This document shows, piece after piece, positions 36,056 to 45,246 of a stretch of DNA of 64,000 nucleotides. Made by a program: the position numbers and the translations under genes. The notes below the pieces were generated by a model, which did no database searches, was not told the DNA's origin, and worked only from the letters and a program-made list of their open reading frames with translations. The number at the start of each line of letters is the position of its first letter. Position 1 is the first letter of the stretch. This stretch comes from Roseovarius arcticus (GTDB lineage Bacteria; Pseudomonadota; Alphaproteobacteria; Rhodobacterales; Rhodobacteraceae): positions 248,001 through 312,000 of the forward strand of contig NZ_SZZN01000001.1 in NCBI RefSeq assembly GCF_006125015.1. Reading direction: 5' to 3'.

Positions 36056-39000
36056 TCAGATATTGCGCAGCTCAGCGTCAAGCGCGTCTCCGCTAGCCGC
36101 GCGCGCGCTGGACGCTGATGCGATCAGTGCGTAGGCAGCCGGCGTCAGGAATAGGGTGAAGGCGGCGGCAAGGCCCAGTCCGCCAAAGATGACCCAGCCG
36201 ATAGCTGCGCGCGCCTCGGCCCCCGGCCCGCTGCCGAGGATCAGAGGCAGTCCTGCCATCACCGTACAGATCAGCGTCATGGAGATGGGACGCAGGCGGG
36301 CGCGCGCCGCCTCTAGCGCGGCATCGGGCGCAGACGCGCCGCGGTCACGCAGTTGGTCGGCAAACTCGACCAGAAGAATGCCATTCTTGGCCATGACACC
36401 CACCAGCATCAGAACACCGATCTGGCTGTAAATGTTAATCGTGGTGCCGGTCAGCAACAGCGCATAAATCGCGGCGCAGATGCCGAACGGGACGGTCGTC
36501 ATTACGACCAGAGCGCTGGTCAGGCTTTCGAACTGGGCCAAGAGAACCAGAAAGACGACAATCAGTGCAATGATATAAGTAGCTGTGAGGGCGCTTGACG
36601 TCTCATCCAGCGACGCGGCCTCGCCAAGGAAGATAAGTCCAATGTCGCCGGGCAATTCTACATCTCCCAGTGCGCGCATATTGTCGATGACACCGCGTAA
36701 GGGCGTTTCGGGGGCTATTGACGCGCTCAGCTCAATCGCGCGGCGTTGGGCGTGGCGATCAAGCTCGGCGGCGACACCGTTTTCCTCAAATTTGACCAGC
36801 TGGCTGAGGGGGACAAGGCCGCCGCCCGCCCCGCGCACATAGAGGTTCATTAGGTCAGAGGGGTCGCGAACCGCGCCTGCGCTGGATTGCAGAATGATTG
36901 GCACAGCCTCGTCCTGAATCGTCAACTCTGCGATTTCGTCCTCGTCTATCAGCGCGCGCAGGGTCGTCGACAAGGCCGACATTTCGACCCCCAGATCCGA
37001 GGCGCGGTCGCGGTCAACGAGGACGTTCAATTGTGGCTGTGTCGCCTGATATTGCACGCGGATATCCGATAGGCCCGGCACGCCCTCCATCGCCTCGGCA
37101 AAGCTATATGCCGCCTCCGCGATCTGCGGATATGTCGGCCCTGTCAGCGCGATGCTGAGGCCGCCCGCCGAGCCGCGCAGGCCCAGGCTGTTGCCGCCAA
37201 AGATGCGGCCCTGAGCGCCAGCGAGACTGCCAAGTTGCGGGGTGATCTGCGCCTCAATCTCGGCTTGGGAGACGCGGCGCTGGTCCCAGGGCGCGAGGCG
37301 CAGACCGATGCTGCCGCGATTGAGGTCATAGCGCCCTGTAATGGAGTAGAGGCTGGCCGCCAGTCCCTGATCGACAAAGGGCTGCATCATCGCCTCGACA
37401 TGCTCGACCTGCCGGTCGGTGTAGTCGAGGCCTGTTCCGTCGGGCCCCTGTATCCACACCGAAATTTCGCCGCGATCCTCATCGGGCAGCAGCTCTTCGC
37501 CCAATTGGCCGTAGACGAGGGAGGCTGTCCCGGCCAAAAGGGATGCCGCGACCAGCGTGACCAAGGGTGCGCGTATCATGGGCGTAATCAGTGCGGCATA
37601 GCCATTTGCCAGCTTACCGCCAAGGCGGGCCAATGGCCCTGTGCCGCCGCCCATATCGCCGCTGAGCGAGGCCAGCATCGGGCACATCGTCAGCGCCACA
37701 AAGGACGATAAGCCGACCGTGATGGCCAGAACGAAGCCAAATTCGGTGAAAAGACGACCCGCTTCGCTGGGCAGAAACGAGATCGGCACGAATACCGCGA
37801 TCAGCGTGACGGTGGTGGCGATGACGGCAAAGAACACCTCTCGCGCACCGATGGCCGCGGCGGCGCGCGGCCCCAGACCCTGCTGCCGCTTGCGCTGAAT
37901 ATTTTCGGTGACAACGATGGCATCGTCGACGACGAGGCCAGTTGCCAGCACCAACGAAAGAAGAGTGATCAGGTTTATTGAGAATCCCATCAGCCAGATA
38001 GCAGCAAGTGATCCGGTCAGCGCGATGGGGATGGTGATCGCCGGGATCAAGACCGTTCGCAGCTTGCCAAAGAACAGCCAGATGACGCCGATCACGATCA
38101 ACAGAGCAAAGGCCAGCGACTTGGCCACCTCAGCGATCGAGCCCTTGATGAACACCGCGCTGTCCGAGGTGATCTCGAACCCAAGCTCGCCGTAGCGCAG
38201 GCGCAAGCGGTCAATGGCGCGGCGGATATCGTCCGAGATTTGGACCGTGTTTGATTGCGCCTGCCGCACGATGCCGAGGTTCAGCACCATTCGCCCGTCC
38301 AGCCGCGCGACGCTGCTCGCTGTGGCAAGGCCGAAATAGACATCGGCAACATCGCCCAGCCTGACGTTCTCCCGCACTTTCAGCTCTTGAATACGGGCGG
38401 GATCGGTGACGGTGGCGTCGGCGCGTACCAGCACCTCAAGCTGGCCTGAGCCGAAGCTGCCGACTGGCACGTCAAATTGTGCCGCGCGCAGGGTGCTTGC
38501 CACCTCGGCGATGGACAGACCGAACGCGGCGAGCCTCTCGGGCGCGACCTCGACCCGAAGCACGCGCTGGCGATCGCCGAACACGGCCACCTCGGCCACG
38601 CCCGGCACGGCGGTGAATTCGGGAATAACCGCATCTTCGACCAACCGGGTCAGCTGGTCGATGGAGCGCGCATCACTCCAGATTGCGATGTCCATGATGG
38701 GATTGGCGTCCTGCTCGGACTTGACGACATACAGATCCTCGACGCCTTCCGGCAGGCGATTTTCCACCCGCGCGACAGCCTCACGCACATCGCTGGCGGC
38801 TGTGTCCAGATCGCGGGAGGCGCTGAATTCGACGCGCATGCGGAAGTTACCCTCCTCGGACGAGGTTCTGACCGACGTCACCCCGGCGACCCGCGCGACT
38901 GCGCCCTCGACGAGGGAGGCAACCTCGGCGTCCAGCGTGGTGGGGGAAGCGCCGGGATAGTTGGCGCGCACTGATACGATGGGGCGGTCGATGTCCGGAA

Positions 39001-39121
39001 GCTCGCGAATTTCCACACCCCAGAGCGCGCCGACCCCGGCGATGACGATCATCAGGTTCATCACGGCGGCCAGCCAAGGGCGCCTTACGCTAAGCGCGCT
39101 TATGCCTCCGCTATCGCTCAT
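36056..39121 (-). CDS. RND-family efflux/export transporter, inner-membrane pump
   Basis: A 1021-residue pump of the AcrB/HAE-1 family. RELPDIDRPIVSVRANYPGAS is the N-terminal porter start. TM4 carries the proton-relay pair in GLVVDDAIVVTENI, and the second half repeats the layout with GVMAKNGILLVEFADQLRD. Porter regions lie at about 40-330 and 560-860. It takes substrate from the periplasmic side and needs an outer-membrane channel, which is not in the window. It is coupled to the adaptor gene by ATGA. Confidence 0.93.
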   Translation of the reverse strand: MSDSGGISALSVRRPWLAAVMNLMIVIAGVGALWGVEIRELPDIDRPIVSVRANYPGASPTTLDAEVASLVEGAVARVAGVTSVRTSSEEGNFRMRVEFSASRDLDTAASDVREAVARVENRLPEGVEDLYVVKSEQDANPIMDIAIWSDARSIDQLTRLVEDAVIPEFTAVPGVAEVAVFGDRQRVLRVEVAPERLAAFGLSIAEVASTLRAAQFDVPVGSFGSGQLEVLVRADATVTDPARIQELKVRENVRLGDVADVYFGLATASSVARLDGRMVLNLGIVRQAQSNTVQISDDIRRAIDRLRLRYGELGFEITSDSAVFIKGSIAEVAKSLAFALLIVIGVIWLFFGKLRTVLIPAITIPIALTGSLAAIWLMGFSINLITLLSLVLATGLVVDDAIVVTENIQRKRQQGLGPRAAAAIGAREVFFAVIATTVTLIAVFVPISFLPSEAGRLFTEFGFVLAITVGLSSFVALTMCPMLASLSGDMGGGTGPLARLGGKLANGYAALITPMIRAPLVTLVAASLLAGTASLVYGQLGEELLPDEDRGEISVWIQGPDGTGLDYTDRQVEHVEAMMQPFVDQGLAASLYSITGRYDLNRGSIGLRLAPWDQRRVSQAEIEAQITPQLGSLAGAQGRIFGGNSLGLRGSAGGLSIALTGPTYPQIAEAAYSFAEAMEGVPGLSDIRVQYQATQPQLNVLVDRDRASDLGVEMSALSTTLRALIDEDEIAELTIQDEAVPIILQSSAGAVRDPSDLMNLYVRGAGGGLVPLSQLVKFEENGVAAELDRHAQRRAIELSASIAPETPLRGVIDNMRALGDVELPGDIGLIFLGEAASLDETSSALTATYIIALIVVFLVLLAQFESLTSALVVMTTVPFGICAAIYALLLTGTTINIYSQIGVLMLVGVMAKNGILLVEFADQLRDRGASAPDAALEAARARLRPISMTLICTVMAGLPLILGSGPGAEARAAIGWVIFGGLGLAAAFTLFLTPAAYALIASASSARAASGDALDAELRNI

Positions 39122-40221
39122 GTCGCGCCTGCAGCAGGGGTGTTCAGCACGTTGACCGCGCGGCCGGGTCGCATCCTTTGCAGGCCCTCGACGACAATAC
39201 GGTCGCCTTCGGACAGCGGGCCGTCCACGATGACCGATCCGGCCCTGCGGCGGATCAGGCGCACCTCAACGGGCTGCGCGTTGCCTGTGTCATCAACGCG
39301 CCAAACTTGCAGCGAGCCACCCGAAAATTGAAGCGCTAGTTCCGGCAAGATGGGATAGCGCGCGCCGGGCAAGTCCAGCGTGACGGTGAACGACGCGCCG
39401 GGGCGCAGCACATCAGGCTCGTTCGGGATCGTGGCGCGCACGCGGGCTGTGCGACTGGCGGCAGCGACGCGGCTGTCGATGGCTGTAATCTCGCCGCGCA
39501 GCACACCGGCGTCGGTGCTGGATGAGGTCGCGCGCACCGGCAAGCCCAACTTGGTGCGCGGGAGCAGCGCCTCGGGCAAATCGAACTCGACCAATATCTG
39601 GCTGCGATCGTCATAACTGGCGATGGGGTCGCCGAGCGTGAGGCGGTCGCCCGCCTCGACCGCCGCAATCCCTGCGATCCCGGCAAAAGGCGCGCGCAGC
39701 ACGCGGTTGTCCAAATCGGTGCGGGCCTGGTCCAGCTCAATCTCGGCTATGCGAAAGGCCGTCATGGCATCCTCAAATCGGGTTGCCGTGGTTGTGCCAG
39801 TGTCGCGCAGGCCTTGATAGCGGGTTTGTTCCGAGGTCGCGCGCTCCTGCCTTGCCTCGGCCAGCGCGACGGCCAGCCGCTGATCGGTGTCATCCAGCCG
39901 CAATAGCGGATCGCCTGCCTCGAAATGGCGGCCGGGGGCAATTGTCACATCGGTCACCTCACCGCCCGCAGGTGCACGAAGCATGACCGAGCGCAGCGCA
40001 AACCCGGTGCCGACGGCAGCAAAGGACAACGTATCCTCGGCCAGCGCCACAGTCGTAACGAGGACGGGAACGCCCGCGTCACCGTCGCCGCGCGCGGCCT
40101 CTGTCGTCTGGGCCGGCTGCCATAGCGCGATCAGATCAGCGCGGAAGTGCCACGCGCCCGCCGCGCCCGCGATCAACGCGGCGCTGAGGATGAGCTGCTT
40201 CCAGATAGATGTTCTTTGCAT
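39118..40221 (-). CDS. RND efflux periplasmic adaptor (membrane fusion protein)
   Basis: A 367-residue MFP. One N-terminal hydrophobic anchor (LILSAALIAGAAGAWHF) is followed by the lipoyl half-motif RAPAGGEVTDVTIAPGRHFEAGDPLLRLD. A coiled-coil hairpin follows (LAVALAEARQERATSEQTRYQGLRD and on), then the second lipoyl half VLRAPFAGIAGIAAVEAGDRL and a beta-barrel domain. It bridges the pump to an outer-membrane channel. It is upstream of and coupled to the pump gene. Confidence 0.9.
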   Translation of the reverse strand: MQRTSIWKQLILSAALIAGAAGAWHFRADLIALWQPAQTTEAARGDGDAGVPVLVTTVALAEDTLSFAAVGTGFALRSVMLRAPAGGEVTDVTIAPGRHFEAGDPLLRLDDTDQRLAVALAEARQERATSEQTRYQGLRDTGTTTATRFEDAMTAFRIAEIELDQARTDLDNRVLRAPFAGIAGIAAVEAGDRLTLGDPIASYDDRSQILVEFDLPEALLPRTKLGLPVRATSSSTDAGVLRGEITAIDSRVAAASRTARVRATIPNEPDVLRPGASFTVTLDLPGARYPILPELALQFSGGSLQVWRVDDTGNAQPVEVRLIRRRAGSVIVDGPLSEGDRIVVEGLQRMRPGRAVNVLNTPAAGAT

Positions 40222-40317
40222 AGGCCTATCGCGTTTGTGCGGGAAACCGGACCGCCCCCGGGTTTTACAATAGCCTGCCGAGCGGCTACGTCATGCCCTC
40301 ATTTATGCGATTGCCCA

Positions 40318-40352
40318 ACGAAAAACGCCGCCGGAGCGTATCCGGCGGCGTT
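40318..40352 (-). terminator. Rho-independent terminator of rpmI-rplT
   Basis: A perfect 12-pair stem (AACGCCGCCGGA and its complement) with a five-base loop, followed on the minus strand by a run of T. It lies 22 bases after the rplT stop. Confidence 0.9.
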
Positions 40353-40374
40353 ATCTATCTACATTGGCAGTGGC

Positions 40375-40740
40375 TTAAGCGGCCAGCGCACCCTTGGCCT
40401 GGTCAACGATCGCGGCGAATGCTGCGGGCTCGTGCACGGCCAGATCGGCCAGAACCTTGCGGTCCACTTCGACGCCGGCCAGTGCCAGACCGTTGATAAA
40501 GCGGCTGTATGTCAGCGCTTCGTCATGGCCGCGCACGGCTGCGTTGATCCGCTGGATCCACAGGGCGCGGAAGTTCCGCTTGCGATTCTTACGGTCGCGT
40601 GTGGCGTACTGGTTGGCCTTGTCGACCGCCTGCGTGGCGACCTTAAAGGTATTTTTCCGGCGGCCGTAGTAACCTTTGGCTGCTTTGGTGATTTTCTTGT
40701 GACGGGCGTGCGTGACGACGCCACCTTTTACTCTCGACAT
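40375..40740 (-). CDS. rplT: 50S ribosomal protein L20
   Basis: A 121-residue, very basic protein. The N-terminal tail [29 protein letters not shown] and [25 protein letters not shown] are diagnostic. L20 binds 23S rRNA early in assembly. It follows rpmI by 12 bases. infC is not upstream here, unlike in E. coli. Confidence 0.98.
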   Translation of the reverse strand: MSRVKGGVVTHARHKKITKAAKGYYGRRKNTFKVATQAVDKANQYATRDRKNRKRNFRALWIQRINAAVRGHDEALTYSRFINGLALAGVEVDRKVLADLAVHEPAAFAAIVDQAKGALAA

Positions 40741-40752
40741 ATCAAATCCTCC

Positions 40753-40953
40753 TTAGCGCGCGTAGGGCATCATCGGCTTGATGATCTGCTCATCAGCCTT
40801 TGACAGGGTGGTGGTACCGCGTGCGTTGCGGAGGAATTTGTTGCTGCGCTTGATCATGCCATGCTGTTTACCAGCTTGGGCTGCGATCACACGGCCTGAG
40901 GCCGAGATCTTGAACCGCTTTTTGCAGCTCGATTTTGTCTTCATCTTGGGCAT
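40753..40953 (-). CDS. rpmI: 50S ribosomal protein L35
   Basis: A 66-residue basic protein. [20 protein letters not shown] and the central [16 protein letters not shown] are diagnostic. AGGAG precedes the ATG. It is the first gene of the rpmI-rplT operon. Confidence 0.98.
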   Translation of the reverse strand: MPKMKTKSSCKKRFKISASGRVIAAQAGKQHGMIKRSNKFLRNARGTTTLSKADEQIIKPMMPYAR

Positions 40954-41073
40954 TTCCGGCTCCTCTTTGGTGGTCGGTCGGACGCGCGACTCGGCATGCC
41001 ACTCTGGGCCGGACGCGCGGGTGAAGGTCGCCTTTTAGGGGTGCAGGCCCACCAACGCAAGGGCAAAGCGGCG

Positions 41074-41298
41074 TTAGCGGGTGATCATTCCCACTACGCG
41101 GACAAAGGCGTTCGGCACATCTGTCAGGCTGTAGCCCGACGGCTTCTTTTGAATGGCCCAGACCACGAGGCAGCCCGCCGCAATCAGCACCAGTGCCGCC
41201 ACGCGGGGCGGCCGCCTATCGGACAGCGCCGAGATGATGGCCGGCACTGCAAAGATGCCCAGTACTACGCCTATGACCAGTGTGAGGTCGCTGTCCAT
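41074..41298 (-). CDS. Small two-helix inner-membrane protein
   Basis: About 74 residues with two hydrophobic segments (LTLVIGVVLGIFAVPAIISAL and VAALVLIAAGCLVVWAI) and a basic turn DRRPPR, a conserved small protein of unknown function. The internal ATG at 41298 is preferred to 41316 as the family-like start. It lies 38 bases downstream of the pyruvate kinase stop on the same strand. Confidence 0.6.
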   Translation of the reverse strand: MDSDLTLVIGVVLGIFAVPAIISALSDRRPPRVAALVLIAAGCLVVWAIQKKPSGYSLTDVPNAFVRVVGMITR

Positions 41299-41336
41299 GT
41301 TTCGTCGTCCATCCATTTAAGTGCCCCTACGGCACT

Positions 41337-42782
41337 CTAGCTTGGTTCGGTGGCGTAGATCAAACTTTCCTGACACGGCGCGACACGAAGGATGTTCGTG
41401 GTGCCCGGCACGTTGAACGGCACGCCTGCTGTCACCACGATCTGGTCCTCGGTCGTGGCGTAGCCTTGGGCTCGCGCGGCGCGCGCGGCGTTGATGACCG
41501 CTTGTTTAAAGCGGTTCAGCTCTGGCGTCATCACGCAGTTGACGCCCCAGCTCAGCGTCAGGCGCCGCGCGGTGCCGCGCTGCGATGTCATGGCGATGAT
41601 AGGAACGCGCGGACGCTCGCGCGCGGTCAAGAGGGCGGTGGTGCCGGACTGAGTAAAGCAGCAGATCACCTTGATATCGGTCGTCTCTGCGATTTCGCGC
41701 GCAGCGGCCACGATACCATCGGCGACCGTCTTGCGGGCGATGCTGCGCGACGCCTCGATGATCTGTGTATAGGTCGGATCGTTTTCGACCTCGCGTGCGA
41801 CGTTGTCCATCGTGGTCACGGCCTCTATCGGGTAGCTGCCTGCGGCCGATTCCGCCGATAGCATGATGGCATCCGCGCCCTCATAGATAGCGGTGGCGAC
41901 ATCGCTGACCTCTGCACGTGTCGGCACAGGCGCGGTAATCATCGATTCCAGCATCTGGGTGGCGACGATCACCGGCTTGGCGGCCGAGCGGCAGGCCCGC
42001 ACGAGGCGTTTCTGGATGGGCGGCACGTTCTGCACTGGCAGTTCGACCCCCAGATCGCCGCGCGCGACCATGATGCCGTCCGAGGCGGCGAGGATCGCGT
42101 CAAAGCGCGTCACAGCTGACGGCTTCTCAATCTTGCTGAGGATCGCCGCGCGGCCTCCGGCCAATTTGCGGGCCTCGGTCACATCCTCAGGGCGCTGCAC
42201 AAAGCTGAGCGCGAGCCAGTCGACACCCAGCTGGCAGACGAATTCCAGATCCTTACGGTCCTTTGCCGACAAAGCGGCCAGAGGCAATTCGACATCGGGC
42301 ACGTTCACACCCTTACGGTTGCTGATCGTGCCACCGACGATGACCTCACAATCGGCGAAATCCTTGCCGCACTCGTTGACCTTCAGGCGAATCTTGCCAT
42401 CGTTGACCAAGAGGGATGCGCCCTGCTCCAGCGCCTCAAAGATCTCGGGATGGGGCAGGCAGACGCGGGATGCGTCCCCCTCGGCCTTGTCCAGATCAAG
42501 GCGGAAGGCGGCGCCGACCACCAGCTCCTCTTCGCCATTGGCAAAGACACCGACGCGTAGTTTTGGCCCCTGAAGGTCGGCGAGGATGCAGATCGGGCTG
42601 TCCAGATCCTTCTCTACCTGGCGAATGATGCGGTGCTTTTCGCGGATTTCGTCATGCTGTCCATGGCTCATATTCAGGCGGAAAACATCTGCGCCAGCCT
42701 CGTGTAGGGCGCGGATCATGTCATAGGTTTCCGACGCGGGGCCAAGGGTGGCGACGATCTTGACGTTGCGATGGCGTCTCAT
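41337..42782 (-). CDS. pyk: Pyruvate kinase
   Basis: A 481-residue glycolytic enzyme converting phosphoenolpyruvate and ADP to pyruvate and ATP. KIVATLGPASET starts the barrel, FRLNMSHG is the N-terminal signature, ILSKIEKPSAV contains the catalytic Lys, and MVARGDLGVELP binds the divalent metal. The C-terminal regulatory domain (VICCFTQSGTTALL) is complete. It is divergent from N-formylglutamate amidohydrolase. Confidence 0.97.
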   Translation of the reverse strand: MRRHRNVKIVATLGPASETYDMIRALHEAGADVFRLNMSHGQHDEIREKHRIIRQVEKDLDSPICILADLQGPKLRVGVFANGEEELVVGAAFRLDLDKAEGDASRVCLPHPEIFEALEQGASLLVNDGKIRLKVNECGKDFADCEVIVGGTISNRKGVNVPDVELPLAALSAKDRKDLEFVCQLGVDWLALSFVQRPEDVTEARKLAGGRAAILSKIEKPSAVTRFDAILAASDGIMVARGDLGVELPVQNVPPIQKRLVRACRSAAKPVIVATQMLESMITAPVPTRAEVSDVATAIYEGADAIMLSAESAAGSYPIEAVTTMDNVAREVENDPTYTQIIEASRSIARKTVADGIVAAAREIAETTDIKVICCFTQSGTTALLTARERPRVPIIAMTSQRGTARRLTLSWGVNCVMTPELNRFKQAVINAARAARAQGYATTEDQIVVTAGVPFNVPGTTNILRVAPCQESLIYATEPS

Positions 42783-42884
42783 ATGTGAAATTTCCTGTGT
42801 TCAAAGGCATGGTAGCGTGGCTTCTTGCTTCTTGCCATTCTTTGGGTCCGGCGCAAAGAGACGAAAAAGGGTAGTTTGCCAAAC

Positions 42885-43625
42885 ATGACATACAATCCTT
42901 GCATCATCGACGGGGCAGATCGTGCAGGCCGCTGGGTGGTGCTTTGCGATCACGCATCGAATCATGTGCCGGATTTCGTAAATGATGGCGGTTTGGGCGT
43001 GGCGGCGTCCGATATGGCGCGCCACATCGCCTTCGATCCGGGTGCGGAAGGTGTTAGCCGCGCGCTGGCTGCCGCACTGGACGGGCCTGCAATCCTGTCA
43101 CGGTTTTCCCGCCTCGTGATCGACCCAAATCGGGGAGAGGATGATCCTACGCTGATCATGCAGCTTTATGACGGCACGATTATTCCGGGCAATCGCGGCA
43201 TCTCTGCTCTGGACGCCGATGAACGGCTAAGGCGCTGCCACCGGCCCTACCACGCCGCCGTCACCCAGACGCTGGCGGCCCGCGCGGCGCCCGTGGTGGT
43301 GTCGGTCCATAGCTTTACGCCCCAGTTAAAAGGCCGGCCGCCGCGTTCGTGGCAGATTGGTGTGCTCTACTCCACCGACACGCGGCTGGCCGATCCGCTG
43401 CTGGCGCGTCTGCGGGCGGGGCCGACCTTGAGCGTGGGCGACAACCAGCCCTACACCGGCCACCTGCCTGGTGACACGATTGCGCGCCACGCAATTGCAC
43501 AGGGCAGGCCCAACGTGCTGATCGAGTTGCGCAACGATCTGATCGAGACAGAAGCGCAGCAACGCGCATGGGCGCAGCGTTTGGCGCCGATATTGGTAGA
43601 AACTTTGGCCTTCGCGGGTCTGTGA
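42885..43625 (+). CDS. N-formylglutamate amidohydrolase family protein
   Basis: A 246-residue metal-dependent hydrolase. The N-terminal VVLCDHASNHVPDF holds the first metal His, and SVHSFTPQLKGRPR is the second family motif. It releases formate from N-formyl amino acids, in histidine breakdown or from other N-formylated metabolites. It is not beside hut genes here; the next two genes encode a tautomerase and a DUF1244 protein. The start at 42885 matches the family N-terminus better than 42825. Confidence 0.85.
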   Translation: MTYNPCIIDGADRAGRWVVLCDHASNHVPDFVNDGGLGVAASDMARHIAFDPGAEGVSRALAAALDGPAILSRFSRLVIDPNRGEDDPTLIMQLYDGTIIPGNRGISALDADERLRRCHRPYHAAVTQTLAARAAPVVVSVHSFTPQLKGRPPRSWQIGVLYSTDTRLADPLLARLRAGPTLSVGDNQPYTGHLPGDTIARHAIAQGRPNVLIELRNDLIETEAQQRAWAQRLAPILVETLAFAGL

Positions 43626-43638
43626 AAAGGGGCAGGCG

Positions 43639-43977
43639 ATGCCGCATGTCATCATCGAACACTCTAGGGGCATCGAAGACTTGCCCGCGCTTTGCGCGGC
43701 GGTATTTGACGCGCTGGCCGTGCATCCGGCCATTCCAAAGCCCGAGACGCTCAAGCTGCGCACGTTTGAGGCGGGCGCGCATCTGCTGGGCACGCAGGGC
43801 CAGAGCTTTGCCCACGCGACCTTGCGCCTCTTGCCGGGGCGCGATGCAGACACCAAATCAGACTTGGCGCAGGTGATTTTGGGCGTGATGGCCGATCTAC
43901 TGCCGCATGTGCATAGCCTGTCGGTAGATTTGGCCGATCTGGACCCGGCCTATGCCAAGCGCGTTTTACCTGATTGA
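43639..43977 (+). CDS. 5-carboxymethyl-2-hydroxymuconate isomerase-like tautomerase
   Basis: A 112-residue tautomerase-superfamily protein with catalytic Pro2 (MPHVIIEHS). The middle KLRTFEAGAHLLGTQG and the C-terminal SLSVDLADLDPAYAKR match the CHMI family. The classical role is in homoprotocatechuate breakdown, but no other gene of that pathway is here, so its substrate is open. It starts 13 bases after the amidohydrolase. Confidence 0.85.
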   Translation: MPHVIIEHSRGIEDLPALCAAVFDALAVHPAIPKPETLKLRTFEAGAHLLGTQGQSFAHATLRLLPGRDADTKSDLAQVILGVMADLLPHVHSLSVDLADLDPAYAKRVLPD

Positions 43978-43992
43978 CGAGGAGACAAGACG

Positions 43993-44307
43993 ATGGACGA
44001 CCAAACACAAATCGAGCTTGAGGCCGCCGCCTTTCGCACCCTGCGCGCGCACTTGATGGAGAAGCGCACCGACGTTCAAAACATCGACATGATGAACCTG
44101 ACCGGATTCTGCCGCAACTGCCTGAGCCGCTGGTATCAGGAGGCCGCAAATGAGCGCGGAATCGAGATGTCCAAGGACGAAGCGCGCCAGATTTTCTATG
44201 GCATGACAATGGATGAGTGGAAGGCGCAGCATCAGTCGGATGCCAGCCCGGATCAGCAGGACGCGTTCAAGACGGCGTTCGCAGAGAACGTCGAAAGCAA
44301 GGGCTGA
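43993..44307 (+). CDS. DUF1244 domain protein
   Basis: A 104-residue soluble protein. NLTGFCRNCLSRWYQEAA with its paired Cys and IFYGMTMDEWKAQHQ is the DUF1244 signature. The CxxC element could bind metal. The family is widespread in proteobacteria with no established function. It is the last gene of a three-gene run and is followed by a hairpin. Confidence 0.9.
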   Translation: MDDQTQIELEAAAFRTLRAHLMEKRTDVQNIDMMNLTGFCRNCLSRWYQEAANERGIEMSKDEARQIFYGMTMDEWKAQHQSDASPDQQDAFKTAFAENVESKG

Positions 44308-44315
44308 AAATACAT

Positions 44316-44342
44316 GCGGACCGCCGGGTGCCAGCGGTCCGC
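44316..44342 (+). terminator. Hairpin after the DUF1244 gene
   Basis: A perfect nine-pair stem GCGGACCGC/GCGGTCCGC with a nine-base loop. No T-run follows at once, but the dispersed element starts four bases later. Confidence 0.65.
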
Positions 44343-44345
44343 TAT

Positions 44346-44366
44346 GGATATTTAGGGCAAGAAGAA
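44346..44366 (+). repeat. Dispersed post-gene element, copy 3
   Basis: GGATATTTAGGGCAAGAAGA then A. It sits right after the DUF1244 hairpin and in the same orientation as that gene. Confidence 0.6.
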
Positions 44367-44382
44367 CCCTGAGTGGCGGCGA

Positions 44383-45246
44383 TCAGATCGCGTGTTTCAA
44401 ACTTTCTTCAATGTAGATTTCGCGCAAGCGCGTGGCGACTGGGCCGGGCGTGCCGCCGCCTAATTGCGCGCCGTCGATCTCGACGACGGCGGTGACGAAG
44501 GCGCTGGCGGACGTATAGAACGCCTCGTCTGCGTCCATGGCCTCGGCAACGGTGAAGCTGCGCTCCTCCACCTCCATTTGCGCCTCGCGGGCAAAACGCA
44601 AGACCGCGGCGCGGGTGATGCCATGCAGGATATCGTGCGACAACGCGCGGGTGATGATGCGACCATCCTTGACGATATAGGCGTTGTTCGACGTGCCCTC
44701 GGTGATGTGATCTTCTTCGATCATCCATGCATCATCGACGCCAGCGGCCTGCGCCATCATCTTGGCCATTGATGGATAGAGCAGCTGAACCGTCTTGATA
44801 TCGCGGCGGCCCCAGCGCATGTCGGGCACCGAAATAATCCGCGCGCCGCGCTTGGCCACCGGGCTGTCAATCATGCCGGGCTTGTCTTGGGTAAAAAGGA
44901 CCAACGTCGGCTCTGTCTCTTCGGGCGGATAGTGAAAATCGCGGTCACCGGAATTGCCGCGGGTAACCTGAAGATAGATCAGACCCTCGTTGATGGCGTT
45001 GCGCGTCACCAGTTCGCGGTGGATTTCCAGCAGGTCGTCATAGGCTGCGGGCCGCTTCATCCCCAGTTCGGTCAGCGAGCGGTCGAGGCGGACGTTGTGG
45101 CCTTCAAAATCGATTAGTTTGCCGTTCAGAACGTTGGTAACTTCGTAGACCCCGTCGGCCATCAGAAATCCCCTATCAAAGATCGAGACGCGTGCCTCAT
45201 TCTCGGGCAAATACTCGCCATTCACGTAAACTGTGCGCATTGTCAT
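44383..45246 (-). CDS. D-amino-acid transaminase
   Basis: A 287-residue fold type IV PLP aminotransferase. The N-terminus is VYVNGEYLPENEARVSIFDRGF. The Schiff-base Lys lies in RRDIKTVQLL, EGTSNNAYIVKDG is the family block, and HGITRAAVL follows. RGARIISVPDMRWGRRDIK favours D-alanine/D-glutamate specificity over branched-chain. Its ATG shares a base with the TAA of dgcA (TAATG at 45244-45248), so it is coupled to the D-glutamate genes. Confidence 0.85.
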   Translation of the reverse strand: MTMRTVYVNGEYLPENEARVSIFDRGFLMADGVYEVTNVLNGKLIDFEGHNVRLDRSLTELGMKRPAAYDDLLEIHRELVTRNAINEGLIYLQVTRGNSGDRDFHYPPEETEPTLVLFTQDKPGMIDSPVAKRGARIISVPDMRWGRRDIKTVQLLYPSMAKMMAQAAGVDDAWMIEEDHITEGTSNNAYIVKDGRIITRALSHDILHGITRAAVLRFAREAQMEVEERSFTVAEAMDADEAFYTSASAFVTAVVEIDGAQLGGGTPGPVATRLREIYIEESLKHAI